From Actinomycetota bacterium (GTDB lineage: Bacteria; Actinomycetota; Thermoleophilia; Solirubrobacterales; Solirubrobacteraceae), in contig JAFDWH010000019.1 of assembly GCA_018268595.1 (NCBI GenBank), forward strand, positions 62,001 to 126,000: DNA of 64,000 nt, in the 5' to 3' direction. Under the pieces are notes generated by a model. That model was given only the letters and a program-made list of their open reading frames with translations. It made no database searches and was not told the origin of the DNA. Positions 8,643 to 17,259 of this stretch are shown one piece after another. Made by a program: the position numbers and the translations under genes. Each line of letters opens with the position of its first letter. Position 1 is the first letter of the stretch.

Positions 8643-9737
8643 ATGTCGATCGAGTTCGCCGACAAGATCCGCCGCCTGCCGACCTACCCGACGGCGGGCG
8701 GCTACGCGCTGGGCGACGAGTACGCGATGCTCGCCTCCAACGAGGCGCCGTACGGGCCGCCGTCCGGCGTCCAGGAGGCGGTCGATCGCGCGATGCGGAA
8801 CATCAACCGCTACCCCGACCCGTCGAACATGCGGCTGCGCAGAGCGCTCGCGGCCCGCTACGACCACGACCCCGGCAAGATCGCGATAGGCAGCGGCTCG
8901 TGCGACATCCTGCTGAGCGCGGCGGAGGCGCTGCTGGAGCCGGGCGCCGAGATCGTCTACGCGTGGCCGTCGTTCAGCGTCTACCCGCACATGGCGGCGG
9001 CAACCGGCGCGCGCGCGATCAGAGTCCCGCTGAACGCGGAGCATGCGCACGACCTCGACGCGATGCTCGCCGAGATCACCGTCGCGACGCGGCTCGTGAT
9101 CGTCTGCAACCCCAACAACCCGAGCAGCACCGCGCTGCCGCTCGACGAGATCAGCGCGTTCGTCGAGCGCGTCCCGCGCAACGTCTGCGTGCTGATCGAC
9201 GAGGCCTACTGCGAGTTCAGCGTCCTCGACGACCCCGACGCCTCGCTCGACCTCGCGCGGCGCCACTCGAACGTCGTGCTGCTGCGCACCTTCTCGAAGG
9301 TCTACGGGCTCGCCGGCCTGCGCTGCGGCTACGCGCTGTGCGGCGACGAGCGCTTCCGCGTCGCCGTCGAGCAGGTGCGCCAGCCGTTCTTCTGCAACGC
9401 GCTCGCGCAGGCCGCCGCCGAGGAGGCGCTCAAGCACCAGGACGAGATAACGCGGCGCGTCGAGCAGACGATCGCCGAGCGGATCGGGCTGGAGGAGGAG
9501 CTGCGCGGCATGGGCCTTGAGGTCGCCGACGCGCAGGCGAACTTCCTGTGGCACTCGCTCGGGTCGAACGGGGACGTCGACGCCACGCGCGAGCGGGAGA
9601 TCCTCGACGGCCTCGCCGAGCGCAAGGTGCTGATCCGCGCGGGCGGCGCGCTCGGCCGCGAGGGCTGGGCGCGCACGACGATCGGCACGCCGGCCGAGAA
9701 CCGCCGCTTCCTCGACGCGCTGCGCGAGCTGGTCTAG
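8643..9737 (+). CDS. hisC: Histidinol-phosphate/aromatic aminotransferase, HisC family
   Basis: This fold-type I PLP aminotransferase has 364 residues. HisC enzymes transaminate imidazole-acetol phosphate, and many also act on prephenate, phenylpyruvate or 4-hydroxyphenylpyruvate. The substrate loop [11 protein letters not shown], the PLP contacts NPNNPSS and DEAYCEF, and the Schiff-base Lys in [16 protein letters not shown] (near residue 219) are visible. Its neighbours are chorismate mutase, DAHP synthase and prephenate dehydrogenase. I therefore infer a role in Tyr/Phe synthesis, perhaps besides histidine. Its stop codon overlaps the -10 of the leader peptide. Confidence 0.9.
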   Translation: MSIEFADKIRRLPTYPTAGGYALGDEYAMLASNEAPYGPPSGVQEAVDRAMRNINRYPDPSNMRLRRALAARYDHDPGKIAIGSGSCDILLSAAEALLEPGAEIVYAWPSFSVYPHMAAATGARAIRVPLNAEHAHDLDAMLAEITVATRLVIVCNPNNPSSTALPLDEISAFVERVPRNVCVLIDEAYCEFSVLDDPDASLDLARRHSNVVLLRTFSKVYGLAGLRCGYALCGDERFRVAVEQVRQPFFCNALAQAAAEEALKHQDEITRRVEQTIAERIGLEEELRGMGLEVADAQANFLWHSLGSNGDVDATREREILDGLAERKVLIRAGGALGREGWARTTIGTPAENRRFLDALRELV

Positions 9738-9740
9738 AAT
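9735..9740 (+). promoter_or_regulatory. -10 element TAGAAT before the aromatic leader peptide
   Basis: TAGAAT overlaps the hisC stop codon and lies 12 bases before the leader-peptide ATG. No convincing -35 is seen. It would give DAHP synthase and the genes after it their own regulated transcript. Confidence 0.5.
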
Positions 9741-9752
9741 CCGTCGAGCGCC

Positions 9753-9860
9753 ATGTCCGACGACAGCCGCCACACGACGATCGCTGACACCGCCGGCCTC
9801 GCCGGTCGCACGTCGTACTCCCGTGGCTCTTGGCGCTACTACGCCTGGCGATTTATCTAG
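9753..9860 (+). CDS. Aromatic leader peptide (putative attenuator)
   Basis: This short ORF of 35 codons starts at ATG 9753 and stops at TAG 9858. The first 20 residues are ordinary; the end reads TSYSRGSWRYYAWRFI. It holds Tyr22, Trp27, Tyr29, Tyr30, Trp32 and Phe34, so all three aromatic amino acids lie within 14 codons of the stop. Trp codons are at 9831 and 9846, and the TTT at 9852 is rare in this GC-rich DNA. It lies directly upstream of DAHP synthase, the first enzyme of the pathway. The composition matches a ribosome-stalling sensor for aromatic aminoacyl-tRNA shortage. No promoter or ribosome-binding site other than the nearby -10 is obvious, so it may be leaderless. Confidence 0.7.
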   Translation: MSDDSRHTTIADTAGLAGRTSYSRGSWRYYAWRFI

Positions 9861-9962
9861 GCGCTCGGCCTGGGACTCCGCCGTTCCCCTCTGGGGAGCC
9901 TCTGAGACCGGGCGCCGACCCGGGGTGGGTGCACTTTCCCTAGATTTCCAGGCTCGAGAGGA
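9855..9962 (+). promoter_or_regulatory. Attenuator-like leader RNA of DAHP synthase
   Basis: Four competing pairings can be drawn. A: 9860-9868 with 9908-9916 (9 bp, one G-U). B: CCGGG 9908-9912 with CCCGG 9919-9923. C: CTCGGCCTGG 9864-9873 with CCAGGCTCGAG 9948-9958 (one bulge), which reaches the ribosome-binding site GAGAGGA 9956-9962. D: ATCTAGG 9855-9861 with CCTAGAT 9939-9945. A small hairpin CCCC-TCT-GGGG (9886-9896) nests in A. No U-run follows any stem, so control is more likely translational than by intrinsic termination. A ribosome stalled on the Trp/Tyr codons would mask the 5' arms of A, C and D. Confidence 0.5.
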
Positions 9963-9971
9963 CTTCTGAAG

Positions 9972-11000
9972 ATGATCGTTATGAAGCAGGACGCGACGGA
10001 GGAGCAGATCCAGGCCGTCATGGATCGAATCGAGGCGGTCGGCGCCCGCGCGCACCGATCTCCCGGCGCCGAGGTGACGGTGATCGGCGCGATCGGCGAC
10101 CTCGAGCACGTCTCACGGCTCGAGCTGGACGGCGCCCCGGGCGTCGACCGGGTGATGCCGATCCTCAAGCCGTACAAGCTCGCCTCGGCCCAGATCCGCC
10201 ACGGGGCGCCGAGCGTCCTCGAGATCGGCGGGCGCAAGATCGGCGGCGAGCACTTCGCGCTGATCGCCGGGCCGTGCACGGTCGAGTCGCGCGAGCAGGT
10301 GATGACGGCGGCCGAGGTCGTGAAGGGGGCGGGCGCGACGCTCTACCGCGGTGGCGCGTACAAGCCGCGCACCTCGCCGTACGCCTTCCACGGGCTCGGC
10401 GAGGAGGGCCTGAGGCTGCTGGCCGAGGCGAAGGAGCGCACCGGCATGCCGATCGTCACCGAGCTGATGGACGTGCGCGACCTCGAGCCGGTGCTGGAGG
10501 TGGCCGACGTGATCCAGGTCGGCGCGCGCAACATGCAGAACTACACGCTGCTGACGGAGCTGGGCCGCGCCGGCCGTCCGGTGCTGCTCAAGCGCGGGCT
10601 CTCCTCGACGCTGGAGGAGTGGCTGAACGCCTCCGAGTACATCCTCAAGGAGGGCAACGAAGCGGTGATGCTGTGCGAGCGCGGCATCCGCACGTTCGAG
10701 ACGGCCTACCGCTTCACGCTCGACCTGACGGCGGTGCCGGTGCTGAAGGAGCTGACGCACCTGCCGGTGATCGTCGACCCCTCGCACGCGGCGGGGCGGC
10801 GCGCGCTGGTGGAGCCGCTGTCGCTCGCGGCGGCTGCGGTCGGCGCGGACGGGATCATCGTCGAGGTGCATCCGAGACCGGAGGAGGCGATCTGCGACGG
10901 CCCGCAGCAGCTCGTCGCCGCCGACTTCCCGGCCTACGCGGCGAAGGTCGAAGCGGCGGCTGCAGTCGCCGGCAAGCGGCTCTCCGCGGTGTCGGCGTAG
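9972..11000 (+). CDS. aroF: 3-deoxy-7-phosphoheptulonate (DAHP) synthase, type I-beta
   Basis: This enzyme condenses phosphoenolpyruvate and erythrose-4-phosphate, the first step of the shikimate pathway. The 342-residue protein has an N-terminal ferredoxin-like regulatory domain of about 70 residues starting [13 protein letters not shown], as in Thermotoga-type I-beta enzymes. The TIM barrel carries [42 protein letters not shown] and the metal site [15 protein letters not shown] 9972 has GAGAGGA 10 bases upstream; ATG 9981 is a weaker alternative. It is preceded by an aromatic leader peptide and followed by tyrA. I use aroF loosely for the DAHP synthase. Confidence 0.95.
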   Translation: MIVMKQDATEEQIQAVMDRIEAVGARAHRSPGAEVTVIGAIGDLEHVSRLELDGAPGVDRVMPILKPYKLASAQIRHGAPSVLEIGGRKIGGEHFALIAGPCTVESREQVMTAAEVVKGAGATLYRGGAYKPRTSPYAFHGLGEEGLRLLAEAKERTGMPIVTELMDVRDLEPVLEVADVIQVGARNMQNYTLLTELGRAGRPVLLKRGLSSTLEEWLNASEYILKEGNEAVMLCERGIRTFETAYRFTLDLTAVPVLKELTHLPVIVDPSHAAGRRALVEPLSLAAAAVGADGIIVEVHPRPEEAICDGPQQLVAADFPAYAAKVEAAAAVAGKRLSAVSA

Positions 11001-11015
11001 GGAGCGCAGCCGCTC

Positions 11016-12092
11016 GTGCGCATCGCGATCGTCGGCGTGGGCCTGATCGGCGGCTCGATCGGGCTCGCGGCGCGCGAGCGGCTCGGAGCGTCGGTGAGCG
11101 GCTGGAGCCGCTCGCGCGCGACGCTGGAGCGCGCGCTGGAGCTGGGCGCGATCGACCGCGCCGGCGACTCGCTCGCGGCCGCGGTCGGCGACGCCGAGGC
11201 CGTGTTCGTGTGCGCGCCCGTCGGCGTGCTGCCCGACGTCGTGCGCGACGTGCTGGCGGCCGCGCCGGCGGACTGCGTCGTGACCGACGCCGGCTCGACC
11301 AAGCGGTCGGTGGTCGAGGCGATCGACGACCCGCGCTTCGTCGGCGGCCATCCGCTCGCGGGCGCCGAGACGGCGGGCGTCGAGCATGCGCGCGCCGACC
11401 TGTTCCAGGACGCGACCTGGTACCTGACGCCGACGCCGGGCGCGACCGGCGTGCTGTTCGAACGGCTGCACCGCCTGATCAGAGAGCTCGGCGCGCGGCC
11501 GGCGACGATCGACGCCGCCACGCACGACACGATGCTCGCGGCGGTGTCGCATCTGCCGCACGTGCTCGCGAACGTGCTCGTCGCGCAGGCCGCGAGCGCG
11601 CTCGCCCGCGACGGGGAGGCGGACCGGCTCCCGGCCACCGGCCCGTCGTTCCGCGACGCGACGCGCGTCGCCGGCGCCAACAGCGCGATCTGGACCGACA
11701 TCTACCTCGCCAACCGCGACGCCCTGGTGGAGCGGATCGACGACGTCGCGCGCCGGCTGCGGGACGTGCGCGCCGCGTTGACCGCGGCGGACGCCGACGC
11801 GGTGACCGCCTGGAACGACGCCGCCCGCGACGACCGCCGCCGCCTGCTCGAGGCGCAGCTCGCCGGCGGGCCGCTGCACGAGCTGCGCGTGTCGGTCCCG
11901 AACGAGCCGGGGGTCGTCGCGACGCTTGCGCTGGAGCTGGCGAGAGCCGGCATCGACATCGCCGACATGGCGCTCTACCCGACGCCCGACAACAGCGAGG
12001 GCGTCGTCGCGCTGTGGATCGCCGGCGAGGAGCCGGCGGCGCGTGCGGAGGCGCTCGTCGCCGAGCGCGGCTTCCCGGTGGCGCGGGCATGA
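11016..12092 (+). CDS. tyrA: Prephenate dehydrogenase with C-terminal ACT domain
   Basis: TyrA oxidatively decarboxylates prephenate to 4-hydroxyphenylpyruvate, the committed step to tyrosine. The 358-residue protein opens with a Rossmann NAD site (IVGVGLIGGSIG). It has the GSTK and GGHPLAG catalytic segments and a helical dimer domain (SHLPHVLANVL). After about residue 285 comes an ACT domain, HELRVSVPNEPGVVATLALELARAGI, that probably senses tyrosine. GTG 11016 has GGAG at 11001. The stop overlaps the aroA ATG (ATGA). Confidence 0.95.
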   Translation: MRIAIVGVGLIGGSIGLAARERLGASVSGWSRSRATLERALELGAIDRAGDSLAAAVGDAEAVFVCAPVGVLPDVVRDVLAAAPADCVVTDAGSTKRSVVEAIDDPRFVGGHPLAGAETAGVEHARADLFQDATWYLTPTPGATGVLFERLHRLIRELGARPATIDAATHDTMLAAVSHLPHVLANVLVAQAASALARDGEADRLPATGPSFRDATRVAGANSAIWTDIYLANRDALVERIDDVARRLRDVRAALTAADADAVTAWNDAARDDRRRLLEAQLAGGPLHELRVSVPNEPGVVATLALELARAGIDIADMALYPTPDNSEGVVALWIAGEEPAARAEALVAERGFPVARA

Positions 12093-13420
12093 ACGGCGGC
12101 GCCGCCGCGACGACGGCACGCTTCGACCCGCCGGGCGGCGGCCTGCGCGGATCGCTGCGCGTCCCGGCCGACAAGTCGATCTCGCACCGCGCCGCGCTGT
12201 TCGGCGCGATGTCGTCGGGTGCGGTGCGGGTGCGCAACTACCTGCACGCGGCCGACACGGACTCGACGCTCGCCGCCGTGCAGGCGCTCGGCACGCGCGT
12301 CGAGCAGAGCGGCACGCCGGGCGAGCTCACGCTGCACGGCGTCGGCCTGCGCGGCGCGCGCGCGCTCGACGGCGCGCTCGACGTCGGCAACGCCGGCACG
12401 CTGATGCGCTTGATCTGCGGCTGGCTCGCCGGACAGCCGGCGGGGACGTGGACGCTCGACGGCGACGACTCGATCCGCTCGCGCCCGATGGACCGGGTCG
12501 TCGCGCCGCTGCGCCTGATGGGCGCGCGGATCGACGCGCGCGAGGACCGCTTCGCGCCGCTGACGATCCACGGCGGCTCGTTGCACGGGATCGCGTACGC
12601 GTCGCCGGTGGCGAGCGCGCAGGTCAAGTCGTGCGTGCTGATCGCCGGGCTGGCGACGCCGGAGGGCGCGTCGGTGACCGAGCCGCACCCGAGTCGCGAC
12701 CACACCGAGCGGCTGCTCGCGAGCGCAGGCGTGCCGCTCTCGCGCGACGGCCTGCGCGTGACCGTCGCGCCGGTCGACGCGCTGGAGCTGGGGGACGTGG
12801 ACGTGCCGGGCGACCTCTCCTCGGCCGCCTTCTTCGTCGCGGCCGCGCTGCTCGTGCCCGGCTCGCGGGTCGTGCTGGAGAACGTGAACGTCAACTGGAC
12901 GCGCACCGGCTTCCTGCGGATCGCCGAGCGGATGGGCGCGCGCATCGGCGGCCAGCTGGAGCCGCCCGGCGGCTTCACCGCCGGCGAGCCGGTCAGCGAC
13001 CTGGAGGTCGCGCACGGCCCGCTGCGCGGCACGACCGTCGAGGCGGACGAGGTCCCGCTCGCGATCGACGAGCTGCCGCTCGTCGCGCTGCTCGGCTGCT
13101 GCGCCGAAGGCGAGACGGTCGTGCGCGGCGCGCAGGAGCTGCGCGTGAAGGAGTCCGACCGTATCGCGACCGTGGTCGAGGGACTGCGCGCGCTCGGCGC
13201 CGAGATCGAGGCCACGGACGACGGCTTCGTCGTCCAAGGCCGCGGCGCGGGCGCGCTGCGCGGCGGCCGCATCGCCTCCCACGGCGACCACCGCCTCGCG
13301 ATGCTCGGCGCCGTCGCCGGCCTCGCCTCGCGCGCGGGCGTCGAGGTCGACGGGATGGAGGCCGCGGCGGTCTCGTATCCGGGCTTCGCCGCGGACCTCG
13401 CCGGCCTGATCGCGCGCTAG
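12089..13420 (+). CDS. aroA: 5-enolpyruvylshikimate-3-phosphate synthase
   Basis: AroA transfers enolpyruvate from PEP to shikimate-3-phosphate. The 443-residue protein shows RVPADKSISHRAALFG, DVGNAGTLMRL, SAQVKSCVLIAGL, HPSRDHTERLL, NVNVNWTRTGF, ELRVKESDRI and GDHRLAM. RDHTE, SAQVK and NWTR are the residue patterns usually cited for class II EPSP synthases, many of which tolerate glyphosate. However, the GDK motif reads ADK and the loop has Gly rather than the CP4-type Ala, so tolerance cannot be claimed. It is translationally coupled to tyrA. Confidence 0.95.
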   Translation: MNGGAAATTARFDPPGGGLRGSLRVPADKSISHRAALFGAMSSGAVRVRNYLHAADTDSTLAAVQALGTRVEQSGTPGELTLHGVGLRGARALDGALDVGNAGTLMRLICGWLAGQPAGTWTLDGDDSIRSRPMDRVVAPLRLMGARIDAREDRFAPLTIHGGSLHGIAYASPVASAQVKSCVLIAGLATPEGASVTEPHPSRDHTERLLASAGVPLSRDGLRVTVAPVDALELGDVDVPGDLSSAAFFVAAALLVPGSRVVLENVNVNWTRTGFLRIAERMGARIGGQLEPPGGFTAGEPVSDLEVAHGPLRGTTVEADEVPLAIDELPLVALLGCCAEGETVVRGAQELRVKESDRIATVVEGLRALGAEIEATDDGFVVQGRGAGALRGGRIASHGDHRLAMLGAVAGLASRAGVEVDGMEAAAVSYPGFAADLAGLIAR

Positions 13421-13423
13421 CCT
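13418..13423 (+). promoter_or_regulatory. -10 element TAGCCT of cmk
   Basis: TAGCCT overlaps the aroA stop codon and is 8 bases from the cmk ATG, without a Shine-Dalgarno sequence. The same hexamer precedes trpS and rpmF. Confidence 0.4.
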
Positions 13424-13431
13424 CCCGCGCC

Positions 13432-14043
13432 ATGGTCGTCGCGATCGACGGGCCCGCCGGGGCCGGCAAGTCCACCGTCGCGCGGGCCGTGGCCGACGCG
13501 CTCGGCTTCACCTACCTCGACTCCGGCGCGATGTACCGCTGCGTCGGGCTGGTCGCGCGCGAGCAGGACCGCCCGCCGGCCGAGGTCGCGCCGGAACTGC
13601 GGATCGAGCTGGGGGAGCGGGTCCTGTGCGACGGGCGCGACGTGACGGACGCGATCCGCACGCCGGAGGCGAGCGAGGCCGCCTCGCGGGCCGCCGCCGA
13701 CCCGGCGGTGCGCCGTGCGGTCGTCGAGCAGCAGCGCCGCATCGTCGCGCACGGCGACTGGGTCGCCGAGGGCCGCGACATCGGCACGGTCGTCGCGCCC
13801 GACGCCGCCGTGAAGGTCTTCCTCACGGCCAGCCCCGAGGAGCGCGCCCGCCGCCGCGCCGCGCAGCTCGGCGCCGACGTCCGGACGGTCCTCCAGGAGC
13901 AGGCGATCCGCGACCAGCGCGACACGACGCGCGAGCACTCCCCGCTCGTCGCCGCCCCCGACGCCGTCCAGCTCGACACGACCGGCCTCACGCTCGACGA
14001 GGTCATCGCCCGCGTCGCCGCGTTGGTCGACGCCGTCCGCTGA
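13432..14043 (+). CDS. cmk: Cytidylate kinase
   Basis: Cmk phosphorylates CMP and dCMP to the diphosphates. The 203-residue P-loop kinase has [17 protein letters not shown] (residues 5-21), the CMP-binding YLDSGAMYR, and [16 protein letters not shown]. The lid and C-terminus carry RRAAQLGAD and [13 protein letters not shown]. Length and motifs are standard. The order aroA-cmk-der is common in bacteria. It starts 11 bases after aroA. Confidence 0.95.
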   Translation: MVVAIDGPAGAGKSTVARAVADALGFTYLDSGAMYRCVGLVAREQDRPPAEVAPELRIELGERVLCDGRDVTDAIRTPEASEAASRAAADPAVRRAVVEQQRRIVAHGDWVAEGRDIGTVVAPDAAVKVFLTASPEERARRRAAQLGADVRTVLQEQAIRDQRDTTREHSPLVAAPDAVQLDTTGLTLDEVIARVAALVDAVR

Positions 14044-14049
14044 CATACT
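14044..14049 (+). promoter_or_regulatory. -10 element CATACT of der
   Basis: CATACT is 7 bases before ATG 14057, with no Shine-Dalgarno sequence. It matches TANNNT except for the first base. Confidence 0.35.
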
Positions 14050-14056
14050 CGCCGTC

Positions 14057-15427
14057 ATGAAGATCGCCGTCGTCGGCTACCCGAACGTGGGCAAGTCCTC
14101 GCTCGTGAACCGCCTCACGCAGTCGCGCGAGGCGATCGTGCACGAGCGGCCGGGCCTCACGCGCGACCGCAAGGAGCTGCGCACCGAGTGGAACGGCCGC
14201 AGAGTGACGTTGATCGACACCGGCGGCGTCGACCTCGACGACCGCGACGAGATGGCGCGCTCGATCCAGGAGCAGGCGCGCGCGGCGCTCGCCGACGCGC
14301 AGGCCGCGCTGTTCGTGGTCGACGCGCGCGCCGGCGTGCGCCCGGGCGACCTCGAGATGGCGGACCTGCTGCGGCGCACCGCGAACGGGCGCCCGGTGAT
14401 CGTCGCCGCCAACAAGGTCGACACCGCGGCCGACATCCCGCTCGCGGCCGAGTTCCACCAGCTCGGCCTGGGCGAGCCGGTGCCCGTCTCCGCCGCGCAG
14501 GGGCTCGGCACCGGCGACCTGCTCGACCGCCTCACCGCCGCCGTCCCGCCGGACGCGGACGCCGGGGAGGAAGACGAGGACCTCGTCCGCCTCGCGCTGA
14601 TCGGCCGCCCGAACGTCGGCAAGTCGAGCATGGTCAACCGCATCCTCGGCGACGAGCGGGTGATCGTGTCCGAGGTCGCCGGCACGACGCGCGACGCGAT
14701 CGACCTGCCGTTCACCTACGACGGGCCGCCTGCCCGCAGAGTGATCCTCGTCGACACCGCCGGCCTGCGCCGCCAGGCGAAGGTCGGCGACTCGATCGAG
14801 TACTACACGGCGCTGCGCAGCCGCCGCGCCGCCGAGCGCGCCGACGTCGCGCTCGTGATCTGCGACGCGACCGACGGCGTCACCGCGCAGGACCTGCGGG
14901 TCGCCGAGCTGGCGATGCAGTCCGGTTGTGCGACCGCGCTCGTCCTCAACAAGTGGGACCTCACCGGCGGTGACGACTTCGACCTCGACCACGAGCGCGC
15001 GCGCGTCGCGCAGAAGCTGCGCCTGCGTCCCCGCGTGCTGACCGCCAGCGCCCTCACCGGCCGCCACGTGCAGCGCCTGCTGCAGGAGGCGATGGCGCTC
15101 GCCGACCGCACCTCCGGCCGCATCCCGACGCCGCAGCTCAACCGCTTCCTCTCCGAGATCCAGGAGATCCGCCAGCCGCCGGCCAAGCAGAACCACCGCC
15201 TGAAGCTGATCTACATGACGCAGACGGGCGAGCGGCCGCCGCGCTTCTCGATCCAGGTCAACTCGCGCCAGCGCGTCACGCGCGACTACGCCTACTTCAT
15301 CGAGAACCGGCTGCGCGAGCGCTGGCGGCTCGAAGGGATCCCGCTGATCGTCGACTTCGTCGAGCGCAAGGAGCGCCGCGGGGAGGGGCGAAGCAATCCC
15401 CGCCGGTCGCGCACCGCCGCAGGCTGA
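14057..15427 (+). CDS. der: Ribosome-assembly GTPase Der (EngA)
   Basis: Der is a tandem-GTPase factor for late 50S ribosome assembly. The 456-residue protein has two G domains. The first has [15 protein letters not shown] (residue 6 on), DTGGVD and NKVD. The second, from about residue 178, has [23 protein letters not shown] and LNKWD. A KH-like C-terminal domain follows ([25 protein letters not shown]). Spacing to metK is 50 bases and includes a separate promoter-like hexamer. Confidence 0.96.
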   Translation: MKIAVVGYPNVGKSSLVNRLTQSREAIVHERPGLTRDRKELRTEWNGRRVTLIDTGGVDLDDRDEMARSIQEQARAALADAQAALFVVDARAGVRPGDLEMADLLRRTANGRPVIVAANKVDTAADIPLAAEFHQLGLGEPVPVSAAQGLGTGDLLDRLTAAVPPDADAGEEDEDLVRLALIGRPNVGKSSMVNRILGDERVIVSEVAGTTRDAIDLPFTYDGPPARRVILVDTAGLRRQAKVGDSIEYYTALRSRRAAERADVALVICDATDGVTAQDLRVAELAMQSGCATALVLNKWDLTGGDDFDLDHERARVAQKLRLRPRVLTASALTGRHVQRLLQEAMALADRTSGRIPTPQLNRFLSEIQEIRQPPAKQNHRLKLIYMTQTGERPPRFSIQVNSRQRVTRDYAYFIENRLRERWRLEGIPLIVDFVERKERRGEGRSNPRRSRTAAG

Positions 15428-15433
15428 CACCGG

Positions 15434-15439
15434 TACTCT
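15434..15439 (+). promoter_or_regulatory. -10 element TACTCT of metK
   Basis: TACTCT lies 38 bases before ATG 15478, so metK would have a short untranslated leader. The leader is too short for a SAM riboswitch and shows no strong hairpin. Confidence 0.4.
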
Positions 15440-15477
15440 TGGCCGATCCAATCGACCGCGGAGCCGACTTTCAGCCC

Positions 15478-16707
15478 ATGACCACGCTTTCCGACAACGA
15501 GTTCCTGTTCACGTCCGAGTCGGTGACCGAGGGTCACCCGGACAAGATCGCCGACCAGATCTCCGACGGCGTGCTCGACGCGGTCATGGCCGCCGACCCG
15601 GGCGGCCGCGTCGCCTGCGAGACGCTCGTCAACACCGGCCTGATCGTCGTCTCCGGCGAGATCACGACCGAGACGTACGTCGACATCCCCGAGATCGCGC
15701 GCGAGACGGTGCGCAGGATCGGCTACGACAACGCCACCTACGGGTTCGACTGCAACACCTGCGCGGTCATCAACGCGATCGACAAGCAGTCGCCCGACAT
15801 CGCTCAAGGGGTCGACTCGGCCTACGAGAGCCGCCACCAGCCCGGCGACGAGGACCGCCTCGACATCGCCGGCGCGGGCGACCAGGGCATGATGTTCGGC
15901 TACGCCACGCGCGAGACGGACGAGCTGATGCCGCTGCCGATCGCGCTCGCGCACAAGCTCGCCAAGCGCCTCTCGGAGGTGCGCAAGGCCGACGTGCTCG
16001 ACTACCTGCGCCCCGACGGCAAGACGCAGGTCACCGTCCGCTACCAGGACGGCCGTCCGGTCGAGATCGTCAAGCTGCTGATCTCCAGCCAGCACCGCGA
16101 CGGCGCCGAGGAGGTCATCAAGGACGACCTGTGGGAGCACGTCGTCGAACCGGTCCTGCCGCGCGACCTGTACGACGCCCACGCGCTGCGCAAGGAGTTC
16201 CTCGTCAACCCGACCGGCCGCTTCGTGATCGGCGGCCCGATGGGCGACTGCGGCCTGACCGGGCGCAAGATCATCGTCGACACCTACGGCGGCATGGCGC
16301 GCCACGGCGGCGGCGCCTTCTCCGGCAAGGACCCGTCGAAGGTCGACCGCTCGGCCGCGTACGCCGCGCGCTACGTCGCCAAGAACGTCGTCGCGGCCGG
16401 CCTCGCCGACCGCGCCGAGGTGCAGGTCGCGTACGCGATCGGCGTCGCCCACCCGGTCTCGATCATGGTCGAGACGTTCGGCACGGAGAAGATCGGCCGC
16501 GGCCAGATCGAGGCGCTCGTGCGCGACCACTTCGACCTGCGCCCGGGCGCGTTCCGCGAGTACCTCGACCTGCACCGGCCGATCTACCAGAAGACCGCGG
16601 CGTACGGCCACTTCGGCCGCGACGACCACGACTTCACGTGGGAGAAGACCGACAAGGCGGACGCGCTGCGCGCCGCCGCCGGCATCGACGCCGCGTCGGT
16701 CTCCTAG
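15478..16707 (+). CDS. metK: S-adenosylmethionine synthetase
   Basis: MetK makes S-adenosylmethionine from methionine and ATP. The 409-residue protein has [20 protein letters not shown] near its start, [12 protein letters not shown], and the P-loop-like [16 protein letters not shown]. The ends of all three repeats are intact. ATG 15478 is chosen; a TTG 39 bases upstream is in frame but lies next to the -10. SAM feeds the radical-SAM and methyltransferase genes in the window (rlmN, rsmB, rsmD, trmD). It has no AGA arginine codon that I noticed, unlike most neighbours. Confidence 0.97.
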   Translation: MTTLSDNEFLFTSESVTEGHPDKIADQISDGVLDAVMAADPGGRVACETLVNTGLIVVSGEITTETYVDIPEIARETVRRIGYDNATYGFDCNTCAVINAIDKQSPDIAQGVDSAYESRHQPGDEDRLDIAGAGDQGMMFGYATRETDELMPLPIALAHKLAKRLSEVRKADVLDYLRPDGKTQVTVRYQDGRPVEIVKLLISSQHRDGAEEVIKDDLWEHVVEPVLPRDLYDAHALRKEFLVNPTGRFVIGGPMGDCGLTGRKIIVDTYGGMARHGGGAFSGKDPSKVDRSAAYAARYVAKNVVAAGLADRAEVQVAYAIGVAHPVSIMVETFGTEKIGRGQIEALVRDHFDLRPGAFREYLDLHRPIYQKTAAYGHFGRDDHDFTWEKTDKADALRAAAGIDAASVS

Positions 16708-16711
16708 CTCG

Positions 16712-17209
16712 CTAGAACCCGCCCGCGGCCTGATCGCGCACCGCCGCCTCGCGCTGGCGGTGCGCGTCGTCGACCGCGCGCACCACGCGCGCGGGGTCGG
16801 CGACGCCGTGGAACGTGAAGTCGGAGTCGTCGGTGCCGGCGGTGTCGAAGTCGACCTTGCCGACATTCAGCATGCGGTCGAGGAACGACTGGTCGGTGTT
16901 CACGTTCTGCACCCGCTCGATGCGCGTCTCCTGCACGTGCTTGGCGAGGACGCCGCGACGAATCGTGAGCCGCTGGTTCGTGATCGTGTAGCGCGTCGCC
17001 AGCCGCAGCAGCCAGCCGGTCAGCACGATCAAGATGACGAGCGCGAGGTAGATCCCAACGCCGTCCGCGACCGAGACGCCCGCCAGCACGGCCACGATCG
17101 GCGGCACGACGGCGAGCAGCGCCCACCGCAGGTAGAAGCTGAGCGTCGAGCGCCACGACGGGTGGCCCTCGAAGATGACGTGCTCGCCCTGGTGCAGTTC
17201 GCGCGGCAC
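16712..17209 (-). CDS. Membrane protein with bacterial PH domain (DUF304/bPH2)
   Basis: The protein has 165 residues. A short cytoplasmic start (VPRELHQGEHVIFEGHPSW) is followed by two adjacent membrane helices (about residues 25-70). The PH-like domain then reads TRYTITNQRLTIRRGVLAKHVQETRIERVQNVNTDQSFLDRMLNVGKVDF, typical of YdbT/YdbS proteins. The biochemical role is unknown. Its GTG has TACGCT exactly 7 bases upstream. The gene is convergent with metK, 4 bases apart, and divergent from priA, 50 bases apart. Confidence 0.85.
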   Translation of the reverse strand: MPRELHQGEHVIFEGHPSWRSTLSFYLRWALLAVVPPIVAVLAGVSVADGVGIYLALVILIVLTGWLLRLATRYTITNQRLTIRRGVLAKHVQETRIERVQNVNTDQSFLDRMLNVGKVDFDTAGTDDSDFTFHGVADPARVVRAVDDAHRQREAAVRDQAAGGF

Positions 17210-17216
17210 GTGACGC

Positions 17217-17222
17217 AGCGTA
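17217..17222 (-). promoter_or_regulatory. -10 element TACGCT of the PH-domain gene
   Basis: On the minus strand TACGCT is followed by 7 bases and the GTG start codon, a leaderless layout. Confidence 0.5.
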
Positions 17223-17243
17223 CGTCACGACGCGGTCGCCATC

Positions 17244-17249
17244 TACTGT
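17244..17249 (+). promoter_or_regulatory. -10 element TACTGT of priA
   Basis: TACTGT is 10 bases before ATG 17260 and faces away from the PH-domain promoter. No Shine-Dalgarno sequence is present. Confidence 0.4.
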
Positions 17250-17259
17250 GGGACGCCGC

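Noticed and set aside
9861-9971. T-box riboswitch before DAHP synthase
   Set aside because: GGGGTGGGTGC vaguely recalls the T-box but the conserved T-box core and specifier stem are absent, and a leader peptide explains the region better.
15439-15477. Upstream TTG start for metK
   Set aside because: It overlaps the TACTCT -10 and adds residues not found in MetK proteins; ATG 15478 gives the family start.
15440-15477. SAM riboswitch before metK
   Set aside because: The leader is only about 35 bases and lacks the required helices.
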